DNA of 64,000 nucleotides from Siphonodentalium dalli. Its lineage: Eukaryota > Mollusca > Scaphopoda > Gadilida > Siphonodentaliidae. Positions 42,825 to 55,300 of the stretch are shown here, piece after piece (within the stretch, counting starts at the first letter, position 1; every line of letters starts with the position of its first letter). Both the position numbers and the translations under genes were made by a program. The stretch is taken from NCBI GenBank assembly GCA_032622095.1, contig CP136067.1, positions 80,192,705-80,256,704 of the forward strand. The letters run 5' to 3'. The notes under the pieces were generated by a model, which did not search any database, was not told where the DNA came from, and saw nothing but the letters and a program-made list of their open reading frames with translations.

Positions 42825-43010
42825 CAGTAATGCCCTTAGTAATCGACTCCTTAAACACAGCAGAATTATGGGTAACTTTTCAGGATTTAGTCGGAAATAT
42901 GGCTTGTTGCCATTCATCGGAAAGCTCTCACCGAGCCATATTTCCGACTAAATCCTGAAAAGTTACCCATAATTCTGCTGTGGTAAGGAGTCAATTACTT
43001 AGAGCACTAT
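42825..43010. mobile_element. MITE family A copy
   Basis: CAGTAATGCCCTTAGTAATC on the left after TA. The right end (TTACTTAGAGCACTATAC) is slightly decayed. Confidence 0.72.
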
Positions 43011-43019
43011 ACTTATGCC

Positions 43020-45460
43020 AAGGATAATTAACACAACTCTAAACTATATAAAGTTTAATTAGAAATAATCTGGTACTTTAATATAACCATAATTTGTATG
43101 TGGGCTTTTATTTAACCCTTTTTATAACTTCATATATATGGCGTCATGCATGAATTTAATGTCAACGTCATAGGAATAATTATTAACAAGTTCGGGTCAA
43201 AAGGGTCCAATATTTCGTTTTAATTTATCTATTTTCTGCTTACGTGTGCTATCATATATAATCTATTGCACTTATACATTGGGACATTATATTAATCAAA
43301 ATATCTACTATACAATTCATTTATAAATCAGATGATAATTGAAGTTATGTCTACATAAAACCTGGGACTAATATTAGTCCCAGATAAAACTGACACTTCC
43401 TGCAACGACATATATCTCATTCCACTCGCGAACCATATGGCGACATATTTGTCATTCTACTCACCAAGTTAAAGGTGCTAAAAGTACTGAGGGATTGATC
43501 TGAATATATCGGAAGTCTGAATCTGACACTAAATCACACTGCCGCTATCAATCAAGTCTTCAATATTCACAGGAGAACTAATATATTAATATGAAATTTT
43601 GTATGAAATGACATTTATATCAAACTATTTCAAAATTGTTTGAGAGTATGAGACAAAACTCATCAAATCACATGCATCATATTGCAGCAGGGTTCACATT
43701 GCAATAAAATTGCAGTGCAATCTGCAAAATTGTCCAATATACTTTTAAAAGCTGCCATCTGTTTCGAACAAAATGCCAGCATATCTTCATGAAGGAGTGA
43801 ATCAATTCTATCCTTCTTTCCAGATAAATTTTAAGAAAATAAAATTCATTTATGTCACCTGATAACAAATATTGGTTGTAGTGTAGTATAATTGGTTGTA
43901 GTGTTAACCCTTTCATGATGGGAGCTGAGCCATAGACATTTTCACAGCGGGATAGTATAACCAAATTTGTCCTTTGGGGACCTCATCTGTTATGGGAGAC
44001 CTAGACATAGATTTAAGTTCCTCATTCTGCAAATATCCAGCACCATATATATGTTGAGGTCTGTTAAAATTGTAGGTCTCAATACTGATATAATAACTCT
44101 CGCTCATAGATCATATTCCTCATGTTGCATGAGATATGTCCAAATCTGATTTGTGACAGCTGATAAAATATTCTGTTATTAAATTTGTGAAGTGGAAAAA
44201 TTTTATAGTTAAAAAAAAAGTAACTTACAATGTGAACCCTGTATCACAGCCATACAACATATATATACCGTACTCAACTGGCAAAAGTCCTCCTAACTGA
44301 TAGAGCAATTTCACAAAACATTTCTAACTATTTTGTACTTCATCGTGAACAAGCTTCTCTGTGGACAAAGTCTTCTCTGTCCATAACAGTTTGGGATATT
44401 TGTTGGATTGATGCTGTTTTCCAAGGACCAAGTCCCATCCTGTTACTCTTCTATAATGGACTTTACGCCCAGAATCATGGGCGGGAGTTATCTTGCTTGT
44501 ATGTCTTTGGTCAAATGGACACTTTGCATATATGAACGTAGAGGGCAGCCTTTTCCAACCATGATGATATCATACATGCATATATCAGAGGTCCTTTGAT
44601 TGTTAAAGCAACAAGATTTATAAGAAAACAAAGCCTTATTTTACAGAGAATTTTGATTTGTCATGCTATCAGAAAATGTTTGTAAACAATATATTAAACA
44701 ATCGTATCATCACTTTATCATTTCTATCACGGTAAATGATATATCATTTTGAAGGCAGATTATTCATGGACATGTCAGATGATTAATCAAATGCAGACAT
44801 TCACTTGAACGTCTGGTCTTCACTCTTCACATGTAAATGTAATACATCTTTTCAATGAAAGTCTGTCACTCGGTCCAAAACAGCATCAACCCAACCGATA
44901 TCCCAAGCTGTATTTGACCTTGAAGAATTGCTCTAGCTTCTATGCAGTCCACAATGGGCCATATGTTTTACCAGCTAGGTGTGCTGTAGACTTACTTTCA
45001 CATAGATCTCCATTATTTTAAACCTTTAAGAATGGTAACTAGTCGCCGTACTTGGCCTGGAAATTCTATTGGAATAAAAAATGATATGGATCAGTCACTT
45101 TTACATCCAGACTCTCGTGCTCCACATGTTCATCGTTCACTGTATAAACATATTTACACCGGGATAACTTCAAATGACCGACTTCAATAACTGTACAACT
45201 TGAAAATGATGAACAATTAACCCGTAGTTACATAATTCCCAGTATTTCATTTGTAGGGATGTTCAGCTATCAAGTCTAATAAACAAGCAAAGGCAAACAA
45301 ACCAAAGTGGTTTCTCTGGCTGTAATATGCTATGCTCCAAACATCTCTACAAATGAAAAATGGATCATTCCGATGTAGACTTCAACCCTTTTTAACTAAA
45401 TTCTCATTGACGAGTAGTTCCATTAGGAAATATTCAGATAATAAGTTCAACAAACAACTA
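43020..45460. other. Intergenic stretch with only repeat remnants
   Basis: A truncated family B2 end (CCCTTTCATGATGGGAGC) starts at about 43907 and is followed by a decayed family C arm. A family D piece lies at 45240-45440. No coding exon recognised. Confidence 0.4.
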
Positions 45461-45465
45461 TCGGC

Positions 45466-45620
45466 TGCAATCCTTGAAATAGTGTGTCTGTCATTTGCAG
45501 AATGAGGTCCCCAGACGGTGAATTTAGTGATGCTACCCCGCATAGCAGGCTAGCATCACCAAATTCACACTCTGGGGAACCTCATTCTGCAGATGACAGA
45601 CACACTATTTCAAGGCTTGG
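45466..45620. mobile_element. Family C element, single hairpin
   Basis: The outer end CCTTGAAATAGTGTGTCTGT and its inverse bracket one GAGGTCCCCAGACGGTGAAT hairpin. Flanks CGGCTGCAA and TGGCTGCCA may be a 9-bp target duplication with two changes. Confidence 0.72.
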
Positions 45621-45639
45621 CTGCCATTGAACTTATTCT

Positions 45640-45980
45640 CTGAAGTTCTGAACATTTCCCACCAATGAATAGGCATTATACTTTTATAATATCTTTAAGA
45701 ACCATTCAGTAATTAATCCAAGTGGGTTGACCTTTCTTATTTACTGAATGGATTCTCCCATAATAGTATAGGCTGGAATATAGTCTATTATTCATCTGGA
45801 GGGATGTTCTTGAAATATAAGCAGATAACACAAGCATAGAAGGATTCCTTTTCATTGGAGGGAAATGTACAGATAAGTTCAACAAACAGCCAATGGTCGT
45901 TTGTTGATTGAACTTATTATCTGAACTTTTCCTAAGGGAACTACTCTTCAATGAGTATTTAGTAAAGAGAGAGTTAACAG
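45640..45980. repeat. Repeat family D copy, compound
   Basis: Contains two partial family D units in opposite orientation, including GATTCTCCCATAATAGTATA and AAATGTACAGATAAGTTCAA. No coding potential. Confidence 0.45.
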
Positions 45981-46212
45981 GCATTTGGTAAGTGTGAAAT
46001 GAATTTGTCAAGCTTCCATTATTGTCGGTCTTCCTGCTTGTACACAACACACAAGCTGTGTCTTAAAGCTCTACAGTACATGTTCATGTACAATTCTATG
46101 CCATTTAAATTTGAACTTCTTATAGAGCATTGGCTTTGAATTTAACTTTTTCTTAAAGTCTCCAAAGTTTCTAAAATTTTAGCTCTATCTACTGAGTGCT
46201 GTATTTGTTGGT

Positions 46213-46340
46213 TTACACTGAGGTGCCCTTTCTACGCAGCAAGTTACAGTTGGTGACGATGATGAAGATGAATTCCATCATCTCGATGATCGATATTAAG
46301 CTGAACCCGAGGAACAAGCTGATCTGTCCTCCCAGTGATC
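46213..46340 (-). CDS. DEG/ENaC channel, terminal exon (TM2 and C tail)
   Basis: Acceptor CAG at 46343-46341, stop TAA at 46215-46213. Encodes SLGGQISLFLGFSLISIIEM, the rest of TM2 and a 12-residue cytosolic tail with an LLRRKG basic stretch. Gly-x-Ser (GFS) is the selectivity filter of the family. Confidence 0.93.
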
Positions 46341-49300
46341 CTGAAATAAGATAAAATATGTCCTTAGCAACCAGTTTCTATATTATTTATATCGTAATAT
46401 TTAAATGGACATGGCTTTTTTAAAGGGACCCGAGGCACTCACAGTGGTAAATGTGCAGTAAAACATCACCACCTTGAAGAACATGAAGAAATAGATAAAC
46501 TTCGCTTCATTATTGATATCATTCATTTTTCAAATGATACAATTGAAAATTGAAGAGACATGATTTGTCATTCTGGAAATTTATGATTACAAAGTTTGTA
46601 ATTATCTAAGACAGCCACATGTGAAGAAGTGTTATGTTCGCCAGCTGTGTAAATGTAGCCCTATATAAGTGTTCAAATTTAACCCTTTCATGATGTTGAT
46701 GTGAGCTGCACTGGTGGAGTGTTTAATATCCTGTGACAGTGTATTCTCTTATATATGTGAGGCTCCCTATGGGAGACTCCCATATATGAGAGAATGCATT
46801 GGCACAGGGATTTTGCAAAATTTCAGGAAGCTCCAGTCATGGAAGGGTTAATGTCGGGGTCAAAGTAAAAATTGTTAGCCCACTGTATTCTCTTATATAT
46901 AAGAGGTTCCCTATGGGAGCGTCGTATATATAATCGAATGCTTTGGTACAGGGTTTTTTTGCTAAATTTCAGGAAGCTTCAGTCATGGAGTTTTCAAGAA
47001 GTTTTCAAGAAACCATGTTTTTCAACTGTGGGAAACTAACACCCCAATGGTTAAAATTTTCCAATTTGATACCCACTTCAGCCCCAATTTTTTTTTAAGT
47101 AGGTAGACAATCGGCTTTTAGTCTAAATACACCAAATTCCACAGTATTACTTGTTGGAAAATCATATTATAAGAAAAATGTCATCTATTGAAATTTACAA
47201 ATGATAATGTGACATTTGGGGGTTGAAAAAACAAATACAACAGTTTGTGGCTGACACAACACAACATTTGGTATAACATTTTGTCTGAAATGGCCATCAG
47301 TTGAAAATGCTACACGTAAGATTGGAAATTTCAAAAGTTGGAAAGTTTGACATACCATTTGGAAAGTTCCAACCCAATGTGAGTGCAGGGGACAGAGGGT
47401 GCGTGTGGACACCCCTCCCCAATGGATACCCTCTAGCCACCCCCCTGTTCATCTAAGCAGTCGAGTGGGATCTGACTTACCAAGAAGTGACTCTAAAGTG
47501 TAGACTGGAATCTGATGAATCTCGTTGACAATTGGGCTCTCAAAATGCACATGTAACCGGATCAGATCGAAGCTTGACTCTGAGTATGTTCTGAATAAAA
47601 AAAATAGATAGAAGCTGTCACCAACCAAATGCTCACATAACTGTAAACATGTACAACGATTTTATATAATTTTGCAGGTTGATTTGACTATTAAATTGGG
47701 CAGAATATACAGAAGTCTTATGGATCAAACAAAACAGCCGAACCCGGAAGCTATGGATACTATTATGTTTTGTGTGTTTGGTAAACATATTCACAGGAAA
47801 CAAATTCTGGGTATTCAATAATATACATATAAAAAAATAGTAAGTTCCCCCCCAATTTGCGCCAAATACATTGACCCATATTTCGCAAGAATTGGATATG
47901 ATTGCTATGAATTTTCACATTTATCTCTATGATCAGGTTGAGTAACTGTGGTAACACAAAACACTTGATCGAAATTATGCTTGAATGAGAGCCAATGTAT
48001 GGAGAAAAATTAAATTACAAAATCACAGTTGAGGATTCAAACCGCAAAATCCATTCATTAACCCTGTTGTTGCCATAAGTGGTCATGCATATCGCTTCTA
48101 TAGACTTACAGACATGTAATTTGATCCGTCTGACACAGTTGTTTGACAAGTTGAATTGGAAGGCTATATGATCTCTTTAAATAGCATGCACATTTGGTTT
48201 GAAAGCATGGGTATAGTAATTATGCATGCACTCACCAGTAGTCGCTCATGTTCACAATTCGTCACAGTAGTACTCGTGTATGGGCAGCCATTTGGTCAGA
48301 AAACACATTAAATAAAAATTAATTGTGGATTGTTAGATTTTCATGGACTGCTGTTTGTTTTGTATTGTCGTATATTGATAGAAATGCTATTAAAATGAAA
48401 TTGACGTATACTAAATGTACGATAGCTATATTAGAATGTATAATTGCTGTATTAGAATTTTTTTTTACATATTGGGTGGAATATGAGTACTATTGAATTG
48501 AAATAGAAAATTAATTGTGCATCGATCAACATTGGTTAGAAAACGATATATATTAGAATGAAATTTTCTCATATTGAATTTATAAAGACTATTGGTTTGG
48601 AAATGAACACCATTGCATGGTTGGGTAATAATATATTGATTTAAAAAAGATTGCTATTAAAATGGAATATACCTATATTGAAGGTTTGATGCATGCAATT
48701 AGTTAAACAATCCACTATTAATTTTTGTTTTACGTATTTTCCGACCAAACGGCTGCCCATGGATACATGTGGCTTGTTTGACAAGGCTGCCCATGAGCTT
48801 AACACTATTATTGGTATGTGATATAACCCATGTACGTTCTGTGTGCTATTGTGCTCCAGTTGATTTATGAAAAATTGTATTTGTTCCTTTAACCAAAGTT
48901 CATTTTCTCAAGGAATCAATAGTTTGCACCATGTATATATGTTTATACGTTTGGTTCTTCATTAGGAATCAAATAGTCAATGATTGTATTGGATGCAAAT
49001 GTTTCGTTTTCTTGTGCAGAAGCAATGTCGTTGTTCTTTGGTAACAGTGATAAAACTATCCTTACCAAATTTTTACATTGTACAAACGTCAAATGACAAA
49101 CTAAACATAATGATTACTGGGCAGAATATGTAAATATTTGGTTCAATGTTTGAGATGTTGGTAATGGACTATATATGAGCAATATTGCAAATTTTGCTAA
49201 GCTCGATTGCTCAAGTATGCGCCGGCATTTATGCCATATCTCTCCTCTACAGATTGAGGTCCCTGCCCATCGGTCTTGAAGATTAATATATACAGCACTT

Positions 49301-52300
49301 TAATCTTACTCTTTGAAGAACTGTGTTTCCCTTATATTGGCACATGTGACTGATGACTTGTAGGATGTGGATTTGCAAGGCATCACACAGTTACATTTAT
49401 GGTCATTTCTGCCACCATAGTAGTGGACTGAAATACAGAGAAGGAACCATAGTATAGTCTCATATCTGTGTCCGCACATGGAATACACAGAACAATTAAA
49501 ACAAGAAAACCATAGTCAGAAATGTTAACACCCTCAAGATCATATTATTACGCATACAAAATATAAAATATACTGTTTTCATGAATGCACCACCTCAGAA
49601 TTCCGTTAAAACAACTACAGTAATGCCCTAAATAATCGACTCCTTAACCACAGCAGAATTATGGGTAATTTTTCAGGATTTAGTCGGAAATATGGCTTGT
49701 TGCCATTCATCGGGAAGCTCAGTAATTACTGTAATCCTTCAAATTATTACAACTACACTGAAGGTTTAACCACACCAGAAAGCCTTTCAATACAGACCAT
49801 AAATCTACTAATCGGATTATTAAACTACAACCCGATACTTTGTAATAGGATATTTAGTCTACATTCCAACTGAGACATACTTCATCACCAATGTTAGATG
49901 TTATATTATGCATTGTGTTCATGCAATACAATCTTTAAGAGTGGCCCAGCCATTGTTCACACCTAAATATTGAAAGCAATTAATGCGACCATAAAAGTTA
50001 CATACTGCAACAATAATACATCCGCGATGTTACATCCTGCAAAAAGTCTAACCAGTATGCAATATAGCGAGTATGTTATTAATAAAAGTTACCCCATAAC
50101 ACCTATGACATTAGACTCGTCCCTAGCTTATATGTGAAACACTACGACGCTATCGCTCTGTGACGTGCCCTCCCATAATATAATAACGACGTCGAAAGCA
50201 GCCACTGTTGATTGTACAAAGTATTTAGTCATACACAGTGTAAAATCCAAGATTGCTGTGGTGGCCATGTTTTCCAACGAAATTTGTAAAAAATTGATGG
50301 CTCCCACTAGGCTGGTGGTCACCCAAAAGGTCCATATGTGGTTTGGTGATAATCGGATCAGGGATGTGGTCTATAGTGTTGTGTCAAAGGATTTAGTCAT
50401 GTAAAGAGTAAAATCCAAGATGGTTGCCGGTGGCCATGTTTTTAACAATTTTCAGAAACAATCTATGGCCCGGCTCCCATCTAGAGGTAATCCCGAAGAT
50501 CCATATAAAGTTTGGTGACAAACGGATGAGGGAGGTTGCCTGTCATCAGACAAATGGTACGGCGTGTATAGCCCGTGCTAATGGTTTGAATTGTGAAATC
50601 CAAGATGGTGGCCACGTTTTTTCATCCCGAATGACCCCAGCCAAAAGGAATCATTTCCCTGGTACATCATAGTGACAAATTTCATAATGATCCGAGAAAA
50701 GGTACAAGATGTGGGCCGTGCTAATGAAAATTGGACACACGCACATACAAGTTGAACTAAAAACAGTATACAGGATGCCGTTGTCACATTCAATTGTGAC
50801 CCCCCCCCCCCCCCCCCCAAAATTCTTCAAGGTTTAATCACGTTGGTGTAAACATTATTTATTTAGTATCCCAGATTTATACAACAATTTACAAAATGAT
50901 GTTAATATATATATATATGTAAGTATGATAAGTCTGAGAGAGAAGAGGATTTGACATCAAGCGCCAGGCGCTTATATGGAGCCATCTCCTCATCACGTTG
51001 ACTAAGACGAGAATAATGTACATGGTACTGTTCTTCAGAGCCATAATAGTGTGGTCGTCGGAGGGTTAGACCCAGAAGAAATTGGTAAAGAAGTGGTTTT
51101 GGTGTCATTCGACGCGGGAGAATCTCGTGTATAACATATCCAAAATCCGCTTTGGGCAAAATTCAGGATCCAAGATGGCGTCCAACATGGCTGCCGTTAG
51201 TCAAAAGATACTCTGACTGAGATTAATTCGATAATAGTGAGAACAAATGTTGTCCTATGTATACAAATGTATACATTTTTGCAAAGGTAAAATATTGTGC
51301 CACCTGTTTATGGCAAAAATGGAACCCCTTGTCCCAGATGGCGGCCTAAACTCGAACATTTGAAGTTTTTGCCTAATATCATAAAGATCAATTCCTGTTG
51401 TTTGATAATGGTTCAGACTGGCGACTTTGATTAGGCTTATTCATGTTAATTCAGCATTGGAGCAATGAAAGATACCATAAATGGGGTCCCATACTCATCT
51501 ACACCCTCAAAAATTCGATTTTACAGAACGCGGTATAAAATTCCACAAAACTCGCCATTGTGATTACAGTCATATATCAACAAGAAATGGACAGAACTGT
51601 ACAATGTAAGTTGGGCATACCAATATCTACGAATACTCCAATTCAATGAAACCATAATTGGCGCTTTGTCTCAAAATGGCGGTCAAAATATGGAAAATGG
51701 CGGATATTGATCACTGTGTCATTCAATCCATTATAAGTAGTGGTTGATGAATAAAAGTGACTAAATAAATGCGAATGTATACCTCATTATGATGCCATTA
51801 TGCTAGCTCTATGTAAAAACTTAAATATCAGTACCAAAAATGGCCACCCGATGTGAAAAATACTATTTTCTATCACTTCTGTTTATCACTTGTTGCTCTC
51901 TGAACTGGGAAACAATGGGTATATTCTTTCAATGATCGTGCCAACTGATCATTACAGCAATGACATGTATAATCGATTAAATCATAGTTTACTCCGGTCC
52001 TTCACTAATAAGTTATAACGAATATGCGGTATGAAATTTAACCAAAATCGACTTTGGGGTTCTGGTCACATTTGATATTTAGGGATGAGCAGATCTGGTC
52101 TACAAAATAATTGATCGTTTCTTTTGTTTGTGAACATTCCATCTCAAATAGACCAAACGAAACAATAAATTTGATCTAATATGGCTTCCAAAACGAAAAT
52201 GGTAGACTCTGCCCAGCTTATCATATAATGGAAGTTGTGAGTGGTGGATGCAGTTGATAGTTGGCTAATATACAAGTATGTGGCTCATATACATCAACAC

Positions 52301-55300
52301 TAATTATTTTCAATCGTTTGGTGGCTTCCCGCGGGTTGACAAAATCTTGACGCATCAGTGCTATAATGTCGTAACTCCATTATGGCGGGAAATGAGTATT
52401 TGATACCATTCGAATCGTGAGAAAAAATCCAATCCGATGGGCCAAACTGTCTTTGCATTGGATGACAAATATTCGCACAAACCAGTGCGTATCTCCAGCG
52501 ATCTTTACAATTATCCGTGCTATGAGGTCGTATGTCAAACAGCAGCCAATCGGACGCTTCAGGTTGTCCACGTGACTTCTGTTTTGTGTTTGCGAATTAT
52601 AAAATGTGTGCTATATGGTAGTATCTCCATGTTAGTCACGTGATCATTTGGTGATTTAAATTTTGTGATTGTTCCACACATTTCTGTATGATGATGCACA
52701 TGGGTGAATTTTCATAGTGTAGAATAGGCACTTTTTAGTTCATAGACACATGCGATTGCCACCATATTTAGCTTAATCTGCATTTATTAGCACAACTTCC
52801 TTATAGCATGGAAACGAATCGTCGCTGACATACGCAAAATGTCATATCTCCAAACAAGCTATTGCTTTTTAAAAGAAAACGAAGGAGTAAACAGAAAACA
52901 ATATGTGGTTCAATGAACAGCTAATGTCAGTTTTCATTGGGATAAATACAACAATACGTCATGCTTTGTCAACATTTATAGGAGAAATGTTGTCTAAAAA
53001 CTTCAACCTTCATTTTCTCGGAAAGTTGAAAATGTGGGTTACATTATAGCACTGATGCGACGAAATATTAACTATTCGGGCTCGGCCACCATTTTCAAGT
53101 TTCAAGCTGGAACTAAATGTAGCCCATGGATTCCCCATTTCGACATGTAAGAAAAGTAGTTTTACTCTGATCTCTTCCCAGATATCAACTCTCCGGTAAA
53201 TGGTGATCTCTTATGTTCTAGAAAATGCGTATGCCAAATACATATATATATGAAGAAACTATCCCCATACATTGTTTACACATCGACTCCGTAAGTATGT
53301 GGAGGTTTTCTTGGACAAGCGGGATTTTCAAACCTCCAAACCGTCCGTACAAACAATAAAAGTTAATAGGAAATGACGTTGCGGATGTAGGTCTAGAGTA
53401 CGTCGTCCGCATGAAATAGTTTTCGTGTCATTAATTTGCACATATTTCGTGCTCTGGTGAGCATGGATGAACGCCTTATGTGGCAGTTTGATTGTCTAGC
53501 ATCCGGAAAATAACATGTTCATTGTTCACATTTCTTAGACAAACATGTTGTTAATCACCATGTTCATGTGGCATTTCTATCCAATGACAACCTTGAAATA
53601 CCAGTTCATCAAGCTAAATGGTTGATACCTTTACGCCTACGGGTCAGATCCATCCGTGGCGCACATTGTGTCTACATATCATTGATGAAATTCACTTAAT
53701 GTGTAGAAGATATCGGTGCGTCTATATATTTACTATAATGTTTCTATCCACATGTATATACCCACAATCGCATGACACGGAATTGTCACATGGAGTGTGA
53801 AGGGTATACAATGTACGTGCGAATTTTCATTTTTCCTCTTGATATTGAAGAAAATAATTTTACTTTGATACTCCCCAGCTCCGATAACCAACTTGCCCAC
53901 CAATTAAGTAAACCCCAGATTATTCGCTTTTCCCTCCTGTCCTTTTCACTTTCGCTATCACTGGAAAACCCATTATAGCCTGATGCTTCCGGCCATTTTG
54001 GTAGCCATCTTAGCATTTTGAATCGTGATTGGCTACTCATACCCACAAAAAACATTGATTTCAATCAATGATGTGTATTGGTGCCGAAGTGGCGTTTTGT
54101 CGAATGGGTTTTCGTGAATAACTACATATTTGCCATTTTCATTATTATTGGCGACCATGTTGGACGCCATCTTGAATTCTGTATTTTCCCCAAAGCGGAT
54201 TTTAACGGATTTTGGATATGTTATACACGAGATTCTCCCGCGTCGAATGACAACAAAACCGCTTCTTTACCAATTCCATCTGGGTCTAACCCTCTGACGA
54301 CCATTCTAAATATCTGCCATTTTCCATATTTTGACCGCCATTTTGGCAGCCACTTTAAGACAAAGCGCCAATTTGGGTTTCATTGAATTGGAGTATTTAT
54401 AGATAATGGTATGCCCAACTTACATTGTACAGTTCTGTCCATTTCTTGTTGATATATGACTGGAATCCAAATGGCGATTTTTGTGGAATTTTATACCGCG
54501 TTTTGTAAAATCAAATTTTTGAGGGTGTAGATGAGTCAGGGACCCCATTTATGGTATCTTTCATTGCTCCAATGCTGAATTAACATGAATATGACTAATC
54601 AATGTCGCCAGTCTGAACCATTATCAAACAACAGGAATTGATCTTTAAGATATTAGGCAAATACTTCAAATTTTCGAGTTTAGGCCGCCATTTTGGCAAC
54701 CATCTGGGGCGAGGGGTTCCATTTTTTCTATAGATAAGTGGCATAATACTTTACCTTCGCAAAAATGTTTACATTTGTATAAATATGGCAACATTTGTTC
54801 TCATTATGTCGAATTAATCTCAGTCAGAATCTCTTTTGACTAAAGGCGGCCATGTTGGACGACATCTTGGATCCTGGATTTTGCCCAAAGCGGATTTTAG
54901 CGGATTTTGGATATGTTGTAGAAGAGATTCTCCCGCGTTGAATGACACAGAGATCGCTTCTTTACCAATTTCTTCTGGGTCAACCCCTTTTTTTGCGTAC
55001 CACGACCACACTATAAATACTGCCTCATACCATTGTGACGATTTTTGAACTTTACTCGTGAAGTTGGTGAACTTAAAAAAGGCCCGTCGCTGGAGCTTTG
55101 GTTCTTGTTTAATATGGGTATATTACCAGTCGTCGGTGGATTTATCTACACGTTCAACAGATTTTCTAGAGTGCTAGAGTGAAATTATGTGTACATAAAA
55201 TGAAACAATGCCGGTGACTCACGTTCAGCTTCTCTGAAACATTTCACCAGCTTTGGCAGCGGACAAACTGGCTCTGGTCCTGAAAAATAGTATGAAATAT

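Noticed and set aside
52437-52643. 68-codon frame in the centre of the large inverted repeat, considered as a transposon gene
   Set aside because: No recognisable domain, and the opposite strand is open too.
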